64,000 nt of DNA from Aureimonas sp. AU22 (GTDB taxonomy: Bacteria; Pseudomonadota; Alphaproteobacteria; Rhizobiales; Rhizobiaceae). The translations under genes and the position numbers were made by a program. Under the pieces are notes generated by a model. It made no database searches. It had not been told where the DNA came from and worked only from the letters and a program-made list of their open reading frames with translations. The stretch is from positions 149,496 to 213,495 of the forward strand of contig NZ_BBWJ01000032.1 in NCBI RefSeq assembly GCF_001463745.1, read 5' to 3'. Positions 62,841 to 64,000 of the stretch are shown here, piece after piece. How positions within the stretch are numbered: position 1 is the first letter of the stretch; every line of letters begins with the position of its first letter.

Positions 62841-63152
62841 TCAGATCCGGCCGACCGGCTTCTCCTCCCGGGCGCGAATGTCGCCGTAGCGCTCGGGATG
62901 GCGGTCGAACAGGGCGCGGACGTAGGAGCAGGCCGGCACCACGGTCTTACCCTGGCTGCGCGCATAGGCGACGGCATGATCGACGAGCTGCTCGGCGATC
63001 CCCTGGCCGCGCATGTGCTCGGGCACATAGGTGTGGTCGAAGATCAGCGAATCCTGGATGCCGGCCGGCGCGTAGGTCAGTTCCGCCCGGTCCGTGCCTT
63101 CGCCTGCGGCAAAGACGCCGGTCCGGCCCTGGTCCTCGTGAACGATCTTCAT
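62841..63152 (-). CDS. Small GNAT-type N-acetyltransferase (YidJ/Yjdj-like)
   Basis: A 103-residue minimal GNAT protein. The acetyl-CoA motif A is HTYVPEHMRGQGIAEQLVDH, followed by GKTVVPACSYVRALFDRHPE, where the Cys-Ser-Tyr segment is typical of the short acetyltransferase-CG group. AGGAG seven bases before the ATG at 63152 fixes the start. Its substrate is unknown. It converges with dadA, with only 6 bp between stops. Confidence 0.88.
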   Translation of the reverse strand: MKIVHEDQGRTGVFAAGEGTDRAELTYAPAGIQDSLIFDHTYVPEHMRGQGIAEQLVDHAVAYARSQGKTVVPACSYVRALFDRHPERYGDIRAREEKPVGRI

Positions 63153-63257
63153 CGTGGAACTCCTGCATCGGGTTGCGTTCGCGGGGATGACGCCGGCAAC
63201 CGCAGCCGGTTCCATCAAGCCGGCGCGAGCCGGACGTCATCGAGCCGGTGCGCAGGG

Positions 63258-63273
63258 TTAAACGACCCTTAAC
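63258..63273 (+). promoter_or_regulatory. CtrA-type site upstream of ftsK
   Basis: TTAA (63258-63261), seven bases, TTAAC (63269-63273) matches the alphaproteobacterial CtrA consensus TTAA-N7-TTAA exactly. It forms the core of a near-palindrome (GGGTTAA...TTAACCC). It lies about 150 bp before the ftsK start in an intergenic region with few other TTAA words. Confidence 0.6.
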
Positions 63274-63423
63274 CCCGTTTCTTTACCTTGACCGCAAACA
63301 GCCGGAGCGCGGGAGGCTCGCCGTCGAATGACGCGCGCGCGGTCCCGTGCCGACCGGCGAGAGTGGAAATCGGACGGTGCGGCAGGCACCGTTCCGGGCA
63401 GGCAGAACGCTAGGGGCAGCGAC

Positions 63424-64000
63424 ATGGCATCGATCGAGGCGCGGGACGAGGGAACGGGATCGATGGCACGACCGGCGCGCTTGGGTCTGGGTGTCGGCCT
63501 CGTCGGCCTCGCCTTGTGGCTGGCCACGGCCTTCGCGACCTGGGCGGTGGACGACCCCTCGCTCAGCTATTCCAACGACAACCCCGTGCGCAACATGGCG
63601 GGCGCGGGCGGGGCGGTCGTCGCCGACCTCGCCATGCAGGTCTTCGGCCTCGCCGCGGTCCTCATCCCGATGGTGCTGGCGATCCGCGGTATCCTGTGCC
63701 TCGTCGGCCGCCGGGCCGGACGCGCGGGACAGCGCGCCTGGATCGCGCTCGGGGGCCTCGCGCTCGCCAGCGCCGCGCTCGGCTCGCTCGAGGCCCCCGC
63801 CGGCTGGCCGCTGCCGATCGGGCTCGGCGGCATCGTCGGCGATCTCCTCCTGAAGATCCCGGCGCTCGCCACCGGCGCCTATCCGACGGGCGCCTGGAGC
63901 TGGCTCGCCGCGGCGCTCTTCGCCGCGCCCGCGCTTCTTTGCATCCTCAACGGCGCGGGGATCGTCGGTGCGCCGGACGAGCCGGTGGCGCTCAGCGCCC
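63424..64000 (+). CDS. ftsK: DNA translocase FtsK, N-terminal part (runs off window)
   Basis: The first 192 codons of the septal DNA pump that clears chromosomes from the division site. Visible are a short cytoplasmic N-terminus, a first helix (about 19-37, LGLGVGLVGLALWLATAFAT) and the conserved DDPSLSYSNDNPVRNMAGAG segment. Further helices follow at about 62-82, 95-113 and 150-175, matching the four-helix FtsK membrane domain with its 4TM motif. AGGGG seven bases ahead supports the ATG at 63424. The linker, motor and gamma domains lie beyond the window. A CtrA-type site upstream suggests cell-cycle control. Confidence 0.9.
   Translation, partial: MASIEARDEGTGSMARPARLGLGVGLVGLALWLATAFATWAVDDPSLSYSNDNPVRNMAGAGGAVVADLAMQVFGLAAVLIPMVLAIRGILCLVGRRAGRAGQRAWIALGGLALASAALGSLEAPAGWPLPIGLGGIVGDLLLKIPALATGAYPTGAWSWLAAALFAAPALLCILNGAGIVGAPDEPVALSA

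Noticed and set aside
63157..63182. GGAAC...CGTT resembling another EcfG promoter
   Set aside because: The spacer is 15 bp, outside the 16-17 bp of functional sites, and no gene starts at a fitting distance.
1..64000. tRNA, rRNA, CRISPR arrays, transposases, phage genes, attachment sites
   Set aside because: No T-loop-like GGTTCGAATCC outside coding sequence, no regularly spaced repeats, and no mobile-element protein motifs were found on either strand.

Overview
The window is GC-rich (third codon positions are mostly G or C) and densely coding, with gene content typical of an alphaproteobacterium of the order Hyphomicrobiales (Rhizobiales). Pointers are a glnK-amtB pair behind a sigma-54-like promoter, the def-fmt-truA-dapE-dapD-argB neighbourhood, two promoters of the alphaproteobacterial general-stress type (GGAAC-N16/17-CGTT), a HisKA_2-type kinase, an exact CtrA-type site (TTAA-N7-TTAAC) in front of ftsK, and an alphaproteobacterial flagellin. 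An Aurantimonadaceae-like genome would fit, but I cannot assign a genus from sequence reading alone. No rRNA, tRNA, CRISPR array, transposase or prophage gene was seen. The region looks like core chromosome rather than an island.

Layout. 0-4.3 kb: a UbiH/UbiF-type hydroxylase (cut by the left edge), tesB, glnK and amtB. 4.3-10.9 kb: pyrC and a TetR-controlled RND efflux operon. 11-15.5 kb: ffh, rpsP, rimM and a membrane-anchored unknown. 15.6-18.7 kb: galE, a 650-bp gene-free stretch and a secreted trypsin-like protease. 18.9-32.4 kb: a housekeeping block (rmuC, def, fmt, truA, dapE, a lytic transglycosylase, dapD, a LOG-family protein, a pyrimidine-5'-nucleotidase-like HAD protein, an MHS transporter, argB). 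Embedded in it are two stress-promoter genes: a small hydrophilic protein and a BON protein with a Tyr/Arg/Gly-rich disordered N-terminus. 32.5-34.2 kb: a secreted barrel-like protein and a small MscS-type channel.

34.7-43.9 kb is a signalling locus and the most unusual part. A four-gene run on the + strand encodes a receiver-DUF3369-histidine kinase, an OmpR-type regulator, a membrane histidine kinase with a helical periplasmic domain of about 370 residues, and a family-5 (DppA/OppA-type) solute-binding protein whose start codon overlaps the kinase stop (ATGA). No ABC permease or ATPase genes adjoin it. The arrangement suggests a periplasmic binding protein used as a sensor, by analogy with TorT/TorS. 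A PAS-PAS-kinase-REC-REC hybrid converges on it with a 10-bp gap.

44-49 kb: an FAA-hydrolase-family enzyme, a flagellin with a long variable central domain, and a secreted phytase-like esterase. 49.1-52.4 kb: a compact zinc locus on the minus strand (a 40-residue membrane peptide, znuC, znuB, znuA, zur) with a Zur-box-like sequence upstream. 52.6-57.7 kb: an opgH-like glucan glucosyltransferase, allE, an aldo/keto reductase and a GAF-HisKA_2 kinase. 57.7-64 kb: a GH13 trehalose-synthase-like enzyme, an Lrp-type regulator divergent from alr-dadA (D-alanine catabolism), a small acetyltransferase, and the first 577 bp of ftsK, cut by the right edge.

Two gene orders are unusual. glnK-amtB and ftsK are neighbours in many Rhizobiales but here lie at opposite ends of the window, about 59 kb apart. 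rimM is not followed by trmD-rplS. Both suggest rearrangement of a core chromosome.
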